Assembly (NCBI RefSeq): GCF_012844305.1
Contig: NZ_JABANE010000053.1
Span: 1 to 64,000 of the forward strand
DNA from: Flammeovirga aprica JL-4
GTDB taxonomy: Bacteria > Bacteroidota > Bacteroidia > Cytophagales > Flammeovirgaceae
Direction: 5' to 3'
Length of the DNA stretch: 64,000 nucleotides
The translations under genes were made by a program, and so were the position numbers. A model generated the notes under the pieces. The model was not told where the DNA came from. It was given only the letters and a program-made list of their open reading frames with translations, and did not search any database. This document shows, piece by piece, positions 53,308 to 62,037 of the stretch (the first letter of the stretch is position 1; every line of letters starts with the position of its first letter).

Positions 53308-54299
53308 TAATCGATATAATAGGCTTTATCCCCTGTTTTTTGAACTTGTAAATTCAGAGTGAGCTGTAAGATTTCAAAGACTTCCTCAATGCTGTTGTCT
53401 TTAAAGTCTACCGTCAGTTTTTTCTTATTCAAACTTTCTCTATTTACATTAATATCTACTCCATAAGCATTTTCTAAAGTAGAAATCACTTTTACAAAAG
53501 ATGCATTATGGAAATTCAGTGCTTTCGTCTTCCAGAATAAATTATTCATCGAAACATTTTCTTCTTTGTAAGGCACTTTACTGCTTGCATCAATAGAACC
53601 TTCAGCGTTTTTCTCCAGCAACACAAAATTATTTTCTTCTGTGTCTAAAGCTTCCAATTTCACCAAACCCTCAGTTACCGTTACCGTCACATCATTGGCA
53701 GTAGCTTTCACATTGAACTTGGTTCCCAATACAGTAATATCGCCTTTTGCAGTATGCACAATAAAAGGCTTATCCTCATCATGAGCAATTTCAAAATAAG
53801 CTTCTCCGTCTAAAGTCACTTCCCTGCTGTTGCCCTCAAATGAGGCTACAGAAAGTGTAGAATTGCCATTGATTGTAATGTCAGAACCATCATTCAATTT
53901 TTGTGTTTCAGGAAGATCTACTTTGTAAACCTCCACTGCTACAAAACCATTGGTTTCTTCTTTCTGCATATAAAAATTGACTCCAACTGCCAGCAAAACA
54001 ATAGCAGCAATGGAGGACGCAATCCTTTTCCAAGGTGTGAACTGTACCACCTTCGTTTTATTTTCTTCGGCCTCGATCGCATTATTCATACGGTTCCAAG
54101 CCTTATCCACATCTACATTCACTTCTGGAATGGATGCCGAAAGCGATGCTTCCCAAACCTGCTGAAAGGATTCAAAAGTCGCCTTATTTTCGGGTGAATC
54201 ATCGATCCAAAGTTCTACTTCTTTCCCCTCCTCTTCTGTTGTTTCATGGAGAAGGTATTTTGTAAGTAATACTTCATCTATATTATTATTCTTTTCCAT
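53307..54299 (-). CDS. FecR-family anti-sigma factor
   Basis: About 330 residues from the ATG at 54299 (a GTG two codons earlier is also possible). Cytoplasmic N-terminus binding sigma ('LLTKYLLHETTEEEGKEVELWI'), one membrane helix ('SSIAAIVLLAVGVNFYM', about 91-107), a periplasmic FecR domain ('LNDGSDITINGNSTLSV', 'GEAYFEIAHDEDKPFIVHTAKGDITVLGTKFNV') and a C-terminal STN-like DUF4974 domain ('VKVISTLENAYGVDIN'). It would hold the ECF sigma factor until contacted by the STN domain of the downstream protein. The conserved bipartite box lies immediately before it. Confidence 0.93.
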   Translation of the reverse strand: MEKNNNIDEVLLTKYLLHETTEEEGKEVELWIDDSPENKATFESFQQVWEASLSASIPEVNVDVDKAWNRMNNAIEAEENKTKVVQFTPWKRIASSIAAIVLLAVGVNFYMQKEETNGFVAVEVYKVDLPETQKLNDGSDITINGNSTLSVASFEGNSREVTLDGEAYFEIAHDEDKPFIVHTAKGDITVLGTKFNVKATANDVTVTVTEGLVKLEALDTEENNFVLLEKNAEGSIDASSKVPYKEENVSMNNLFWKTKALNFHNASFVKVISTLENAYGVDINVNRESLNKKKLTVDFKDNSIEEVFEILQLTLNLQVQKTGDKAYYID

Positions 54300-54308
54300 A
54301 ATCACTGA

Positions 54309-54340
54309 TATGACACGTAACTTTACTATTACCCCTATTG
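54309..54340 (-). promoter_or_regulatory. Bipartite ECF-type promoter box before fecR
   Basis: On the minus strand: CAATAGGGGTAA (54340-54329), 14 nt, GTCATA (54314-54309). The same two blocks with the same spacing occur at 55189-55220. The -10-like block ends 9 nt before the fecR ATG, which implies a leader of only a few nucleotides. Confidence 0.7.
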
Positions 54341-54344
54341 GAGA

Positions 54345-54893
54345 TTAGAAATTTTTCAAAAAAAACAGAATCAAGATTGTAAAAAATCCTGTCAGCTCGG
54401 TTCTCAAGTATTTTAAAGCAGAAGACATCTGATTCTCCACCGTTTTCACACTAATATTGAGCTTCTTAGAAATTTCCGCATATTTTAATCCATCAAAACG
54501 GGAAAGCTGAAAAATTTCTTTCCTTTTTTCCGGCATACTGTCAATGCTTTCACGAATTTTCAGATCAAGCTCACTGCTTTCCATCGTGTCTGATTCATTT
54601 TGTGACGCCTCATTGATTGCCTCTTCATTGTAGGATTTATACTGTTCCTTTACCTCAATATGTCTGATCACATTCAAAGATTTATTTCTGACGGCTCTAT
54701 ATAAATAAGCTTCCACAGAAATATCAATCTTCAACGTCTCTCTATTCTCCCATAATTTGAAAAGGATATCATGCACCACATCTTCTGAAGCTTGAATATC
54801 TTTCAGGAACGTATTGGCAAAAGCACATAGCTTTGGGTACTGTTCTCTGAATAACTTTTCAAATTTATCTTTTGTAATGACTTCTTCTACCAA
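54345..54893 (-). CDS. ECF sigma factor, FecI-like Bacteroidetes type
   Basis: A 182-residue sigma-70 family protein. Region 2 has 'LCAFANTFLKDIQASEDVVHDILFKLWENRE' and 'AYLYRAVRNKSLNVIRHI'; region 4 has 'MPEKRKEIFQLSRFDGLKYAEISKKLNISVKTVENQMSSALKYLR' (key parts: EISKKLNIS, TVENQM). It has a short hydrophobic tail. It is followed by fecR after a 39-45 bp gap that contains the bipartite promoter box, so fecR and the STN-repeat gene can be switched on by the sigma factor without raising the sigma gene itself. Confidence 0.95.
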   Translation of the reverse strand: MVEEVITKDKFEKLFREQYPKLCAFANTFLKDIQASEDVVHDILFKLWENRETLKIDISVEAYLYRAVRNKSLNVIRHIEVKEQYKSYNEEAINEASQNESDTMESSELDLKIRESIDSMPEKRKEIFQLSRFDGLKYAEISKKLNISVKTVENQMSSALKYLRTELTGFFTILILFFLKNF

Positions 54894-55188
54894 AATATAG
54901 TTTTGTTAAGTAGGGTACTAAAACACTTACTACAGTTACAAAGTACTAATCTAAAATGTAGTTTTCTTATAAAAGAGTAATTATTCACTCCAACACTTGA
55001 CTTATTAATGCTTATTTAAGAAATAATCTTCAGAAAGCAATTCAAGGCTCATGATAGAATGATTTATTGAAAACTGTATCAAAAGTAAGTTTTTCAATTT
55101 TAAATCTTTCTTAATACAATTAATAAAACAGCCTTTTTGATCATAAAAACAGACATTCTTAAAAAAAAATCAACTTTTTTTCATTTTT
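54894..55188. other. Divergent intergenic region upstream of the sigma gene
   Basis: About 300 bp, AT-rich, with no copy of the bipartite box directed toward the sigma gene and no clear TAnnTTTG box. No ORF. Confidence 0.45.
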
Positions 55189-55220
55189 CAATAGGGGTAA
55201 ATCTCACTTGAAAGGTCATA
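55189..55220 (+). promoter_or_regulatory. Bipartite ECF-type promoter box before the divergent repeat gene
   Basis: CAATAGGGGTAA (55189-55200), 14 nt, GTCATA (55215-55220), 61 bp before the start codon at 55282. Identical blocks and spacing to the box before fecR. Confidence 0.72.
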
Positions 55221-55281
55221 CTACCGAAGCTCACAAAATGAGTATCAATCAAAAGAAGATCAAAAATTAATTTTAATAAAA

Positions 55282-56427
55282 ATGAAAAAATTACTGTTAT
55301 CAATTATTGCTGTATTAGGTATTTACAACATCACTTTAGCACAAGAAGAAGGAGTAGTGAAGAAGAAAGCAAGTGTGGCATTTGTTTACCCTATTTCATC
55401 CAATGGTGCGGCAACAAATGTAGAAAATAATGCTTCATTCAACTTACTCTTCGGTGCCAATGCTGGCGTAAATGGAGCGGAACTAAGCGGTATCGGGGCT
55501 TTAAACAAAGGTGACATCAAAGGCGGACAATTTGCGGGTGTTTTCAACGCAACAAAAGGAGATGTAAAAGGTGGGCAATTTGCCGGCGTACTGAACGCCA
55601 CTCATGGTAATACTGAAGGTGTGCAAATAGCAGGTGTGGGCAATACCACTAAAAACAATGTAACAGGTGTGCAGTTTGGTGCTGTCGGAAACATTACTTT
55701 GGGTGATCAGAAAGGTGTGGCGATAGCAGGTGCTAGTAACTATGTGAAAGGAAATGTAAATGGTGTACAAGGTGGTACTGTAAACATCGGCCTTGAAAAA
55801 GTGAATGGTGCACAAGTGGGTGTAATCAACATCGCAGATACGTTATCAGGTGTACAGTTTGGTGTGATCAACTTCAGCAATAATGTAGAAAGAGGAACAC
55901 CGATCGGGATCATCAACGTAGTGAAAAACGGTTACTATGCCATTGAAGTAACTTCGGGTGAAATCAACGTGGCAGGTGTGAGCTATAAAATGGGTACGAC
56001 TGATTTCTATACAATTTTCAAATACGGTTATACACCTGATTATGTCTCTACTACAACAAATCACAACTTCGGTTTTGGTTTCGGTACATTAAGAAATTTA
56101 TCAAGAAATGGTAGACATCAATTGGCAATCGACATCACTTCCAATCATTTTATCCCTTATCAAGGAGCAGATAAAAACGAAACGAACAACAACATCAATA
56201 TGGTCGGTAAATTAGACGTCAACTATCATTTCAAAGTCAATAAAAATATTTCAGTAGTGGGTGGTCCTTCACTCAACGGATACTACTCTGAAGTGAAAGC
56301 CAATGACGCAAGCAATTTCGGTACGCTTACACTTCCTTCTGAGACAATGATTCATCAAGAATTCAACGCTACCAACACTCAAGCAGTTTGGGTAGGATTT
56401 AATCTTGGTATCAATTATACATTCTAA
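55282..56427 (+). CDS. LA_2272-type surface repeat protein
   Basis: A 381-residue protein: signal peptide 1-20 (..TLAQ), then about ten 14-16-residue repeats (about 70-225) of the form G-x-Q-[FIV]-x-G-[VIA]-x-N ('GGQFAGVFNATKGDVK', 'GVQIAGVGNTTKNNVT', 'GAQVGVINIADTLS'), and a C-terminal barrel-like part ending 'LGINYTF'. It has the repeat and barrel regions of the STN-repeat protein but lacks STN and regulatory domains. It is divergent from the sigma operon and carries the same bipartite promoter box, so it is the likely target of the sigma factor. Confidence 0.82.
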   Translation: MKKLLLSIIAVLGIYNITLAQEEGVVKKKASVAFVYPISSNGAATNVENNASFNLLFGANAGVNGAELSGIGALNKGDIKGGQFAGVFNATKGDVKGGQFAGVLNATHGNTEGVQIAGVGNTTKNNVTGVQFGAVGNITLGDQKGVAIAGASNYVKGNVNGVQGGTVNIGLEKVNGAQVGVINIADTLSGVQFGVINFSNNVERGTPIGIINVVKNGYYAIEVTSGEINVAGVSYKMGTTDFYTIFKYGYTPDYVSTTTNHNFGFGFGTLRNLSRNGRHQLAIDITSNHFIPYQGADKNETNNNINMVGKLDVNYHFKVNKNISVVGGPSLNGYYSEVKANDASNFGTLTLPSETMIHQEFNATNTQAVWVGFNLGINYTF

Positions 56428-56440
56428 TGGAAAACAGACG

Positions 56441-56466
56441 AAGGGGCTAGACATCTGGCTCCTTTT
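56441..56466 (+). terminator. Weak terminator after the repeat gene
   Basis: AAGGGGCTAGA (56441-56451) pairs with TCTGGCTCCTT (56454-56464) using two G-U pairs, followed by a short T stretch. Some read-through into the next small gene is likely. Confidence 0.45.
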
Positions 56467-56491
56467 ACTGATTAAATAACGATCTACTACA

Positions 56492-56692
56492 ATGAAAAAG
56501 GCAACACCAAAAAGAAGCTTCGTAGAAGCCTTTCAAATCGCATTGATCAACCACTCTCTTTTTGATCAGGAATTGTTTGAAGAAAATTATCAGACTCTGT
56601 ATCAGAAAATTGAGTCATCACTACAAAGCAGTGTCAAAAGTGAAACCTCTTTGTTATTCAAAACATTAAATAGTTCAATTTCAAAAAGTTAG
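56492..56692 (+). CDS. Small protein of unknown function
   Basis: A 66-residue, mostly helical soluble protein ('SFVEAFQIALINHSLFDQELFEENYQTLYQKI' is one amphipathic run, cut here by eye). No family recognised. It lies 64 bp after the surface-repeat gene on the same strand, behind a weak terminator, so it may belong to the sigma regulon. It could also be a chance frame. Confidence 0.45.
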   Translation: MKKATPKRSFVEAFQIALINHSLFDQELFEENYQTLYQKIESSLQSSVKSETSLLFKTLNSSISKS

Positions 56693-56783
56693 ATGAACAC
56701 AGCATTAACAAAAAGAAGGTAAATCAAAGAAAATGAGCAAGTTAATCACCAAACAACTCACAGCATTGTGAATAAAGGTGAAA

Positions 56784-57746
56784 TTAATCAAGGATAAGCT
56801 CCTCATTTTCAATCCATTTGTGAATATCTTGCAAAGAATTGTGAATAACTTTCGGATTAAAACCAAGGTTATTCACTGCTTTTTGATGAGAAATAGGATT
56901 TTTAAGCTCTAAAAGTGTATTAATTGAATATGAGTTAATTGGAAGTGGAGATTTTGAAAACTTGTCCACAAAATCAGTAAAAGTTGCCAACATTTTCATG
57001 ATGGATGTTGATAACTTAATAGGAGTTATTAACTTTTGTGAAATATTCCCATACATTTTTGCAATTTCAGGGATTGAATAATAAGTATTTCCCAGAATAA
57101 ATTTTCCCTCCACTTCGTTTCGCACCGCAAAAATACAACTTTTTGCCACATCCTTAACATCCACAACATCAAAGCCTCCTTGGGTTAACATTGGAAGTCT
57201 GTAAGAATGGATCAAACGGAAAAGCTGATTAAAACCATTGAAATAAAAATCACCTCCACCTATGATTGAAGTGGGATTCAGAATCGTAATTTTCATACCG
57301 TTCTGCTGACTTAAAAAACGTTCCATTTGGGCTTTGGAATAGTCGTAACTTCTGTTTTCATCCATGACTAACGCAGCCGTCTCATCAAAAATTCCAGATG
57401 CGGGCACCTCCATACTATGAATAGAACTGATGAAAATAAAGTGATTTACACCTGCTTTTTTTGCCTGTTCGAATAAGTTTTTGGAGCAAAGGTAGTTCAC
57501 ATTATATACATCTTGGTTCTCCCCATACCTGGGATAAACCACCGCCGCACTGTGAATAACTGTATCCACCTTATTCACAAACTGTTGAATACTCTGTTGA
57601 TGGGTTAAATCGCCCACAATTTGTTCTACATTTTGAAGTCGGTCAGTTCTTTTCCGAACAAGGACTTTGTGCTCCATATTTTCTTTTTGAAGATAATGAT
57701 GCAACACATATCCTACATGTCCGGTCGCTCCTGTTAAGGCAATCAT
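56784..57746 (-). CDS. NAD-dependent epimerase/dehydratase (extended SDR)
   Basis: A 320-residue extended short-chain dehydrogenase: 'MIALTGATGHVGYVLHHYL' (Rossmann GxxGxxG, 5-13), 'VIHSAAVVYPRYG', 'HFIFISSIHSM' and the catalytic 'YDYSKAQMERFL' (Tyr-x3-Lys; Tyr about 135). It acts on nucleotide sugars, flavonoid-like ketones or aldehydes; the substrate is open. It follows the AraC gene with an 11-bp gap, so the regulator and enzyme form one operon. Confidence 0.85.
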   Translation of the reverse strand: MIALTGATGHVGYVLHHYLQKENMEHKVLVRKRTDRLQNVEQIVGDLTHQQSIQQFVNKVDTVIHSAAVVYPRYGENQDVYNVNYLCSKNLFEQAKKAGVNHFIFISSIHSMEVPASGIFDETAALVMDENRSYDYSKAQMERFLSQQNGMKITILNPTSIIGGGDFYFNGFNQLFRLIHSYRLPMLTQGGFDVVDVKDVAKSCIFAVRNEVEGKFILGNTYYSIPEIAKMYGNISQKLITPIKLSTSIMKMLATFTDFVDKFSKSPLPINSYSINTLLELKNPISHQKAVNNLGFNPKVIHNSLQDIHKWIENEELILD

Positions 57747-57757
57747 AATGGATTAAA

Positions 57758-58759
57758 TTACGGTTTGTTTTTCAGTTCTATCATCACTTTAGGCGACATC
57801 CCAAAATGCTTTTTAAAGGCATCAGAAAACTTAGAGATTCCTTTAAAACCCAACTCTTGTGATACTTCTGTCACCGTCTTTTTTTGATGGACCAACATAT
57901 TCCTTGCTTCATCCATTCTTAGCTGTGTGTAAAACTGATAAAGGGGCTTCCCAAATTCGGCTTTAAAATCCCTTATTAATTTAGACCTGCTAATACCAAA
58001 CTCATCACAAATCAGTTCCAACGAAGGAGGATTTGATAAATCTTTTGTGATGAATTCCCTTATAGCGAATAACCGTTCTGTATCAAAAGAATCTAATTTT
58101 TTGACATCATCAACATCTCTTTTGGTCAAAAACTCAAAAATCTGCCCAAGTATAAATATTGACTGACTATACACAATCGATTTGTAAGAAACACTATTGC
58201 GTTCTGCTTCAAAAACCTGATCCAAAGCCGTAGCGATTTCATAAGTATGTGATTCAAAAAACAGCCAAGGTTCGGGGTTATGAATAAGTTCTTTTATCTC
58301 ATGAAAGCGGTCACCAAAGTAATCATCTAAAAGATGTTTTTTAATCATGATTGTTACCCATTGTGAGCGGGTCCCTTCTGCACCATAATTAATTACCGCT
58401 TTTCTAAGATTAGAAATTATCAAACCACGTTGTTTACCTGGCCCAAATACTTCAATTTTAGAATCAGATTCGTAAATATGAGTTATGTCCCCTTCCCTTA
58501 ACAGCATGATGTAAATAAAATCAGCGTCTTTTTTAGGAAGGTGCCTCACTCCTACTTCTTTTTCCACTATACAATCATGAACAATAATTTTAATATCGTT
58601 CAATAGGGTAAAAAAATGATAATCTATATGTCCATATTCTGATCTGGAATTAATTCGTTTCCCATCAAAATCAATACCTGCTAGAGTTGCTATTTTATTA
58701 GGAAAAGAAATCTCATCATTATGATCTACATTGATTATTTTATCTTCATTTATTGTCAT
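57758..58759 (-). CDS. AraC-family transcriptional regulator
   Basis: A 333-residue regulator from the ATG at 58759; the longer frame to 58834 runs into the divergent gene and is unlikely. The N-terminal half (about 30-215) is a ligand-type domain without a recognised family. The C-terminal AraC DNA-binding domain has two helix-turn-helix motifs ('LELICDEFGISRSKLIRDFKAEFG' and 'VTEVSQELGFKGISKFSDAFKKHFGMSP', shown in part). It is expected to control the epimerase gene 11 bp downstream and itself. A TATTTTTG box (58808-58801, minus) may be its -7 element. Confidence 0.88.
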   Translation of the reverse strand: MTINEDKIINVDHNDEISFPNKIATLAGIDFDGKRINSRSEYGHIDYHFFTLLNDIKIIVHDCIVEKEVGVRHLPKKDADFIYIMLLREGDITHIYESDSKIEVFGPGKQRGLIISNLRKAVINYGAEGTRSQWVTIMIKKHLLDDYFGDRFHEIKELIHNPEPWLFFESHTYEIATALDQVFEAERNSVSYKSIVYSQSIFILGQIFEFLTKRDVDDVKKLDSFDTERLFAIREFITKDLSNPPSLELICDEFGISRSKLIRDFKAEFGKPLYQFYTQLRMDEARNMLVHQKKTVTEVSQELGFKGISKFSDAFKKHFGMSPKVMIELKNKP

Positions 58760-58818
58760 TCGGCAACAGTAATTTCTATTTTTGGACTTAGTTCGTTCAA
58801 CAAAAATAGTCACAAACC

Positions 58819-59913
58819 ATGAAATTAATCTCATTTACTAAAATCAGGAAAGGAAAACCTAAGAAAAAGGCAAAAACAAATGAGGATAAACTGACAAAAT
58901 TATGGTTTGAGGTACAAAAAAAGAAGAAACGAAATACGTTATTAGTGAAAGAGGTGAACTTAATGAAAACCGCTTATCAAGAGCATTTGGAAAAAGTGGC
59001 CACTGCACGTTTCACTACTTTACATCAATATATTGAACGTTTACTTTTCCTTGGTAAAGAAGCTAAACTAACCAATAAAAACCATCAGTTTTTTCAATTA
59101 TTAGTGCAACATTACCTTGTAGAAGGGCTTCAATCTCCTTTTGCTAAAACACTAAAGTTTGATCAGTTGATTCCAGATTTTCAAATGATCGCAGAGAACT
59201 CTTCTTCTAAAAAAACGAAATCGCAGAAGAAAAAAGAAAGGCTTGAGCATGTTAAAAAGCAATTGGCTCTATTAAGCAGATCAGAAGATATAGAGCATTT
59301 AATTTCTGATGAAGATTGGGACAAGATGATGGAAGATGACCATCAAATTCAAAAATGCTTTGATGAAAAAATACAGCCTTATTTATTAAATAAACAAAAG
59401 AAACAACTGCAAAAAGAGGCGATTCAGAAGGCTGATACTAGAGAAAAAACAACCATCAACTACACTTCTGTACATTCATTATATAAAAAACTAGCCAAAA
59501 AATTCCATCCTGACCTAGTGAAAGAAGAGAAAGAAAAAGAGGAACGACATCATTTAATGTCTGTCATCACTGAAGCAAAAAATAAAGAAGATATTACTAC
59601 TCTACTAGATTTATATAGCCTTCATTTTTCTGAAGAGAAAATTGAATTTAAAGAAGAGGAATCCGAGAAGTTATTACAGCTTTTAGAAAAGCAATTGAAT
59701 GACTTGGAAGAGGAAAAACAGGAAATTATAGGCGGTCCCAAAGAGCATTATATTTATAACCTTTTTGTCGGTAAATCTGGAAGCGGTATTGAAAGGGAAG
59801 CTATTCATTTGAGAGAAAGTGAAAAGCATAAACAACAGCAGTTGCAAATACAATTAGAGGAGTTAGAAACAATTGAGGACCTGCAGGGTTTATTGTTGGG
59901 ATATATGCAGTAA
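58819..59913 (+). CDS. J-domain-like coiled-coil protein
   Basis: A 364-residue, very Lys/Glu-rich cytoplasmic protein. Most of it is helical (25-75, 130-200, 270-360). Residues about 217-270 resemble a J domain: 'SVHSLYKKLAKKFHPDLVKEE' carries the invariant His-Pro-Asp, followed by the helix III-like 'HHLMSVITEAKNKEDITTLLDL'. An HPD-bearing J domain would stimulate a DnaK/Hsp70 partner. The domain is in the C-terminal half, not at the N-terminus as in DnaJ. Role unknown; it stands alone. Confidence 0.7.
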   Translation: MKLISFTKIRKGKPKKKAKTNEDKLTKLWFEVQKKKKRNTLLVKEVNLMKTAYQEHLEKVATARFTTLHQYIERLLFLGKEAKLTNKNHQFFQLLVQHYLVEGLQSPFAKTLKFDQLIPDFQMIAENSSSKKTKSQKKKERLEHVKKQLALLSRSEDIEHLISDEDWDKMMEDDHQIQKCFDEKIQPYLLNKQKKQLQKEAIQKADTREKTTINYTSVHSLYKKLAKKFHPDLVKEEKEKEERHHLMSVITEAKNKEDITTLLDLYSLHFSEEKIEFKEEESEKLLQLLEKQLNDLEEEKQEIIGGPKEHYIYNLFVGKSGSGIEREAIHLRESEKHKQQQLQIQLEELETIEDLQGLLLGYMQ

Positions 59914-59962
59914 TCATTTTGTTTTTTAACTTATAACCCAATTCAAAATCAATTCAATTATT

Positions 59963-61684
59963 ATGATACAACTTTACATTAAAGCACATTTAAAGCGCTT
60001 TTTAATAGGAGGATTACTTCTTTTAAGTTCAATTTCTATACACGCTCAGGATAGAGTCACCGGCAGGACATTTGCCACTAGATCAGAGGTGTTGGCTCAA
60101 AACGGGATGGTAGCCACTTCTCATCCTTTAGCAACACAAGTGGGGTTAGATATTTTAAAGAAAGGCGGCAATGCCATTGACGCGGCGATTGCAGCTAATG
60201 CTACTTTGGGACTAATGGAACCGACAGGCTGTGGCATCGGTGGTGATATTTTTGCGATTATATGGGACGCAAAAACACAAAAGCTTTACGCCTTAAATGG
60301 CAGTGGGCGTTCGCCTAAAAAATTGACTTTGGAGTATTTCAAAAAGAATAACTATTCAAAGATTCCTGCCTTAGGTCCTTTACCTGTCAGCGTGCCGGGA
60401 ACTGTGGACGGATGGTTTGAAATGCATAAAAAATTCGGAACCATGGAGATGAAGGAAATTCTAACTCCAGCCATCAATTACGCTGAAAGTGGTTTCCCTC
60501 TGACAGAACTGATTGCATGGTATATGCAGAAGTCTATTCCGAGGTATCAAGCGAAAGGTTTTCCGAATATAGAAGATACTTACATCAAACAAAATGGAGG
60601 AACACTACCCAATGAAGGTGATATTTATAAGAACCCCTACTTGGCTAATACTTATAGAAAAATTGCGGAAGGCGGAAGAGATGCTTTTTATAAAGGTGAA
60701 ATTGCCAAGACGATTGGCACATTTATAAAAGAACAAGGTGGTTTTCTAAGTAAGAAAGACCTTGAAGCGCATCATTCAGAGTGGTTAGATCCTGTTTCGA
60801 TTAATTACAGAGGCTATGATGTATGGGAACTTCCTCCAAACGGTCAAGGAATAGCTGCATTGCAAATGTTGAAAATTCTGGAGCAATATGATTTTTCTAA
60901 AATTCCTTTCGGCAGTGCAGAACATCTTCATCTTTTTACAGAAGCTAAAAAACTGGCATTTGAGGATAGAGCTAAATACTATGCTGATATGGATTTTTAT
61001 GATGTGCCTTTGTCCACTTTACTTTCTGAAAAGTATGCGATAAAAAGAAGCAAAGAAATTGGAGAGAAAGCTTCTACGTATGAGGCTGGTAAAATCAGTG
61101 CAGGAGAAACGATCTATATGACGGTAGCGGATAAGGAAGGCAATATAGTGTCTTTGATCCAATCCAATTACAGAGGAATGGGATCAGGTATGGTACCTCC
61201 AAAATTAGGATTTATGCTACAAGACAGAGGGGAATTATTCTCTCTTACTGAAGGACAAGCTAACACTTATGAACCGAGTAAAAGACCTTTCCACACCATT
61301 ATCCCTGCTTTTATCACTAAAGATGGAAAGCCTTATGTTTCGTTTGGTGTAATGGGCGGTGATTTCCAACCTCAAGGTCATACTCAAATTGTAATGAACC
61401 TAATTGATTTCGGTATGAACCTACAAGAAGCCGGTGATGCACCAAGATGGGATCATACAGGCGGTGCTTCCCCTACGGGTGAAACAACGGAAAATAAAGG
61501 CATGATTAGAGTGGAGTCTGGTATTCCTTATGAAACGGTGAGAGGATTAATGGACCGAGGGCATCAAGTTGGTTTTACGAGAGGTGCTTATGGTGGCTAT
61601 CAGGCTATCCTTTGGGATAATATCAAAAAAGTATATCATGGAGCAAGTGAGAGTAGAAAAGATGGACAGGCTGCGGGGTATTAG
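59963..61684 (+). CDS. Gamma-glutamyltransferase-family protein (exported)
   Basis: A 573-residue Ntn-hydrolase precursor. Signal peptide 1-29 (..SIHAQ); large-subunit motifs 'GGNAIDAAIAANATLG' (68-83), 'CGIGGDIFAIIW' and 'LNGSGRSP' (112-117); autocleavage/nucleophile Thr383 in 'GETIYMTVADKEGN'; 'GSGMVPPKLGFMLQDRGELF' and 'GVMGGDFQPQGH' in the small subunit. The cleavage motif differs from glutathione-type TTHxS and looks like the YwrD-type branch. It probably removes or transfers gamma-glutamyl groups in the periplasm; glutathione is not certain as substrate. Confidence 0.9.
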   Translation: MIQLYIKAHLKRFLIGGLLLLSSISIHAQDRVTGRTFATRSEVLAQNGMVATSHPLATQVGLDILKKGGNAIDAAIAANATLGLMEPTGCGIGGDIFAIIWDAKTQKLYALNGSGRSPKKLTLEYFKKNNYSKIPALGPLPVSVPGTVDGWFEMHKKFGTMEMKEILTPAINYAESGFPLTELIAWYMQKSIPRYQAKGFPNIEDTYIKQNGGTLPNEGDIYKNPYLANTYRKIAEGGRDAFYKGEIAKTIGTFIKEQGGFLSKKDLEAHHSEWLDPVSINYRGYDVWELPPNGQGIAALQMLKILEQYDFSKIPFGSAEHLHLFTEAKKLAFEDRAKYYADMDFYDVPLSTLLSEKYAIKRSKEIGEKASTYEAGKISAGETIYMTVADKEGNIVSLIQSNYRGMGSGMVPPKLGFMLQDRGELFSLTEGQANTYEPSKRPFHTIIPAFITKDGKPYVSFGVMGGDFQPQGHTQIVMNLIDFGMNLQEAGDAPRWDHTGGASPTGETTENKGMIRVESGIPYETVRGLMDRGHQVGFTRGAYGGYQAILWDNIKKVYHGASESRKDGQAAGY

Positions 61685-61976
61685 TAATCTCTTCACGTTT
61701 AATATCATGACTACAGAATTTCTTGAGGATCACTAATTACACTATAAACTATAGTTTAGTATTTATACAGTATTTAGAAATCAGGAGATTTCTGATGATC
61801 TGCAGGGCACAAATGACGCTTACGCTTAACATTTGCGCCATTGGATATACTGCTATATTAGTTTGGTAGTGCTTCCCCGGCCTTGAATTTTTTGCTTCTT
61901 TTTGTTTCAAGACAAAAACGAAGAAGAAGGAAGTTTGAAAGTAGATCATAGAACGTTTACAGAAATGTAAATAAAA
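61685..61976. other. Intergenic with possible interspersed repeat
   Basis: Contains a 14-bp perfect palindrome (61745-61758), a hairpin AGAAATC/GATTTCT (61776-61793) and a 66-codon minus-strand frame (61749-61949) without recognisable product. The composition, GC-richer in the middle, resembles dispersed non-coding repeats, but there is no second copy in this window. Confidence 0.35.
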
Positions 61977-62015
61977 AAACAGGCTACCTTATCATTATTA
62001 TAAGATAGCCTGTTT
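61977..62015 (-). terminator. Terminator of thyA
   Basis: A 16-bp stem with one wobble pair, closing AAACAG (61977-61982) with CTGTTT (62010-62015); T run follows on the minus strand. Confidence 0.85.
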
Positions 62016-62037
62016 ATATTTTTCAGCACTCCAACTA

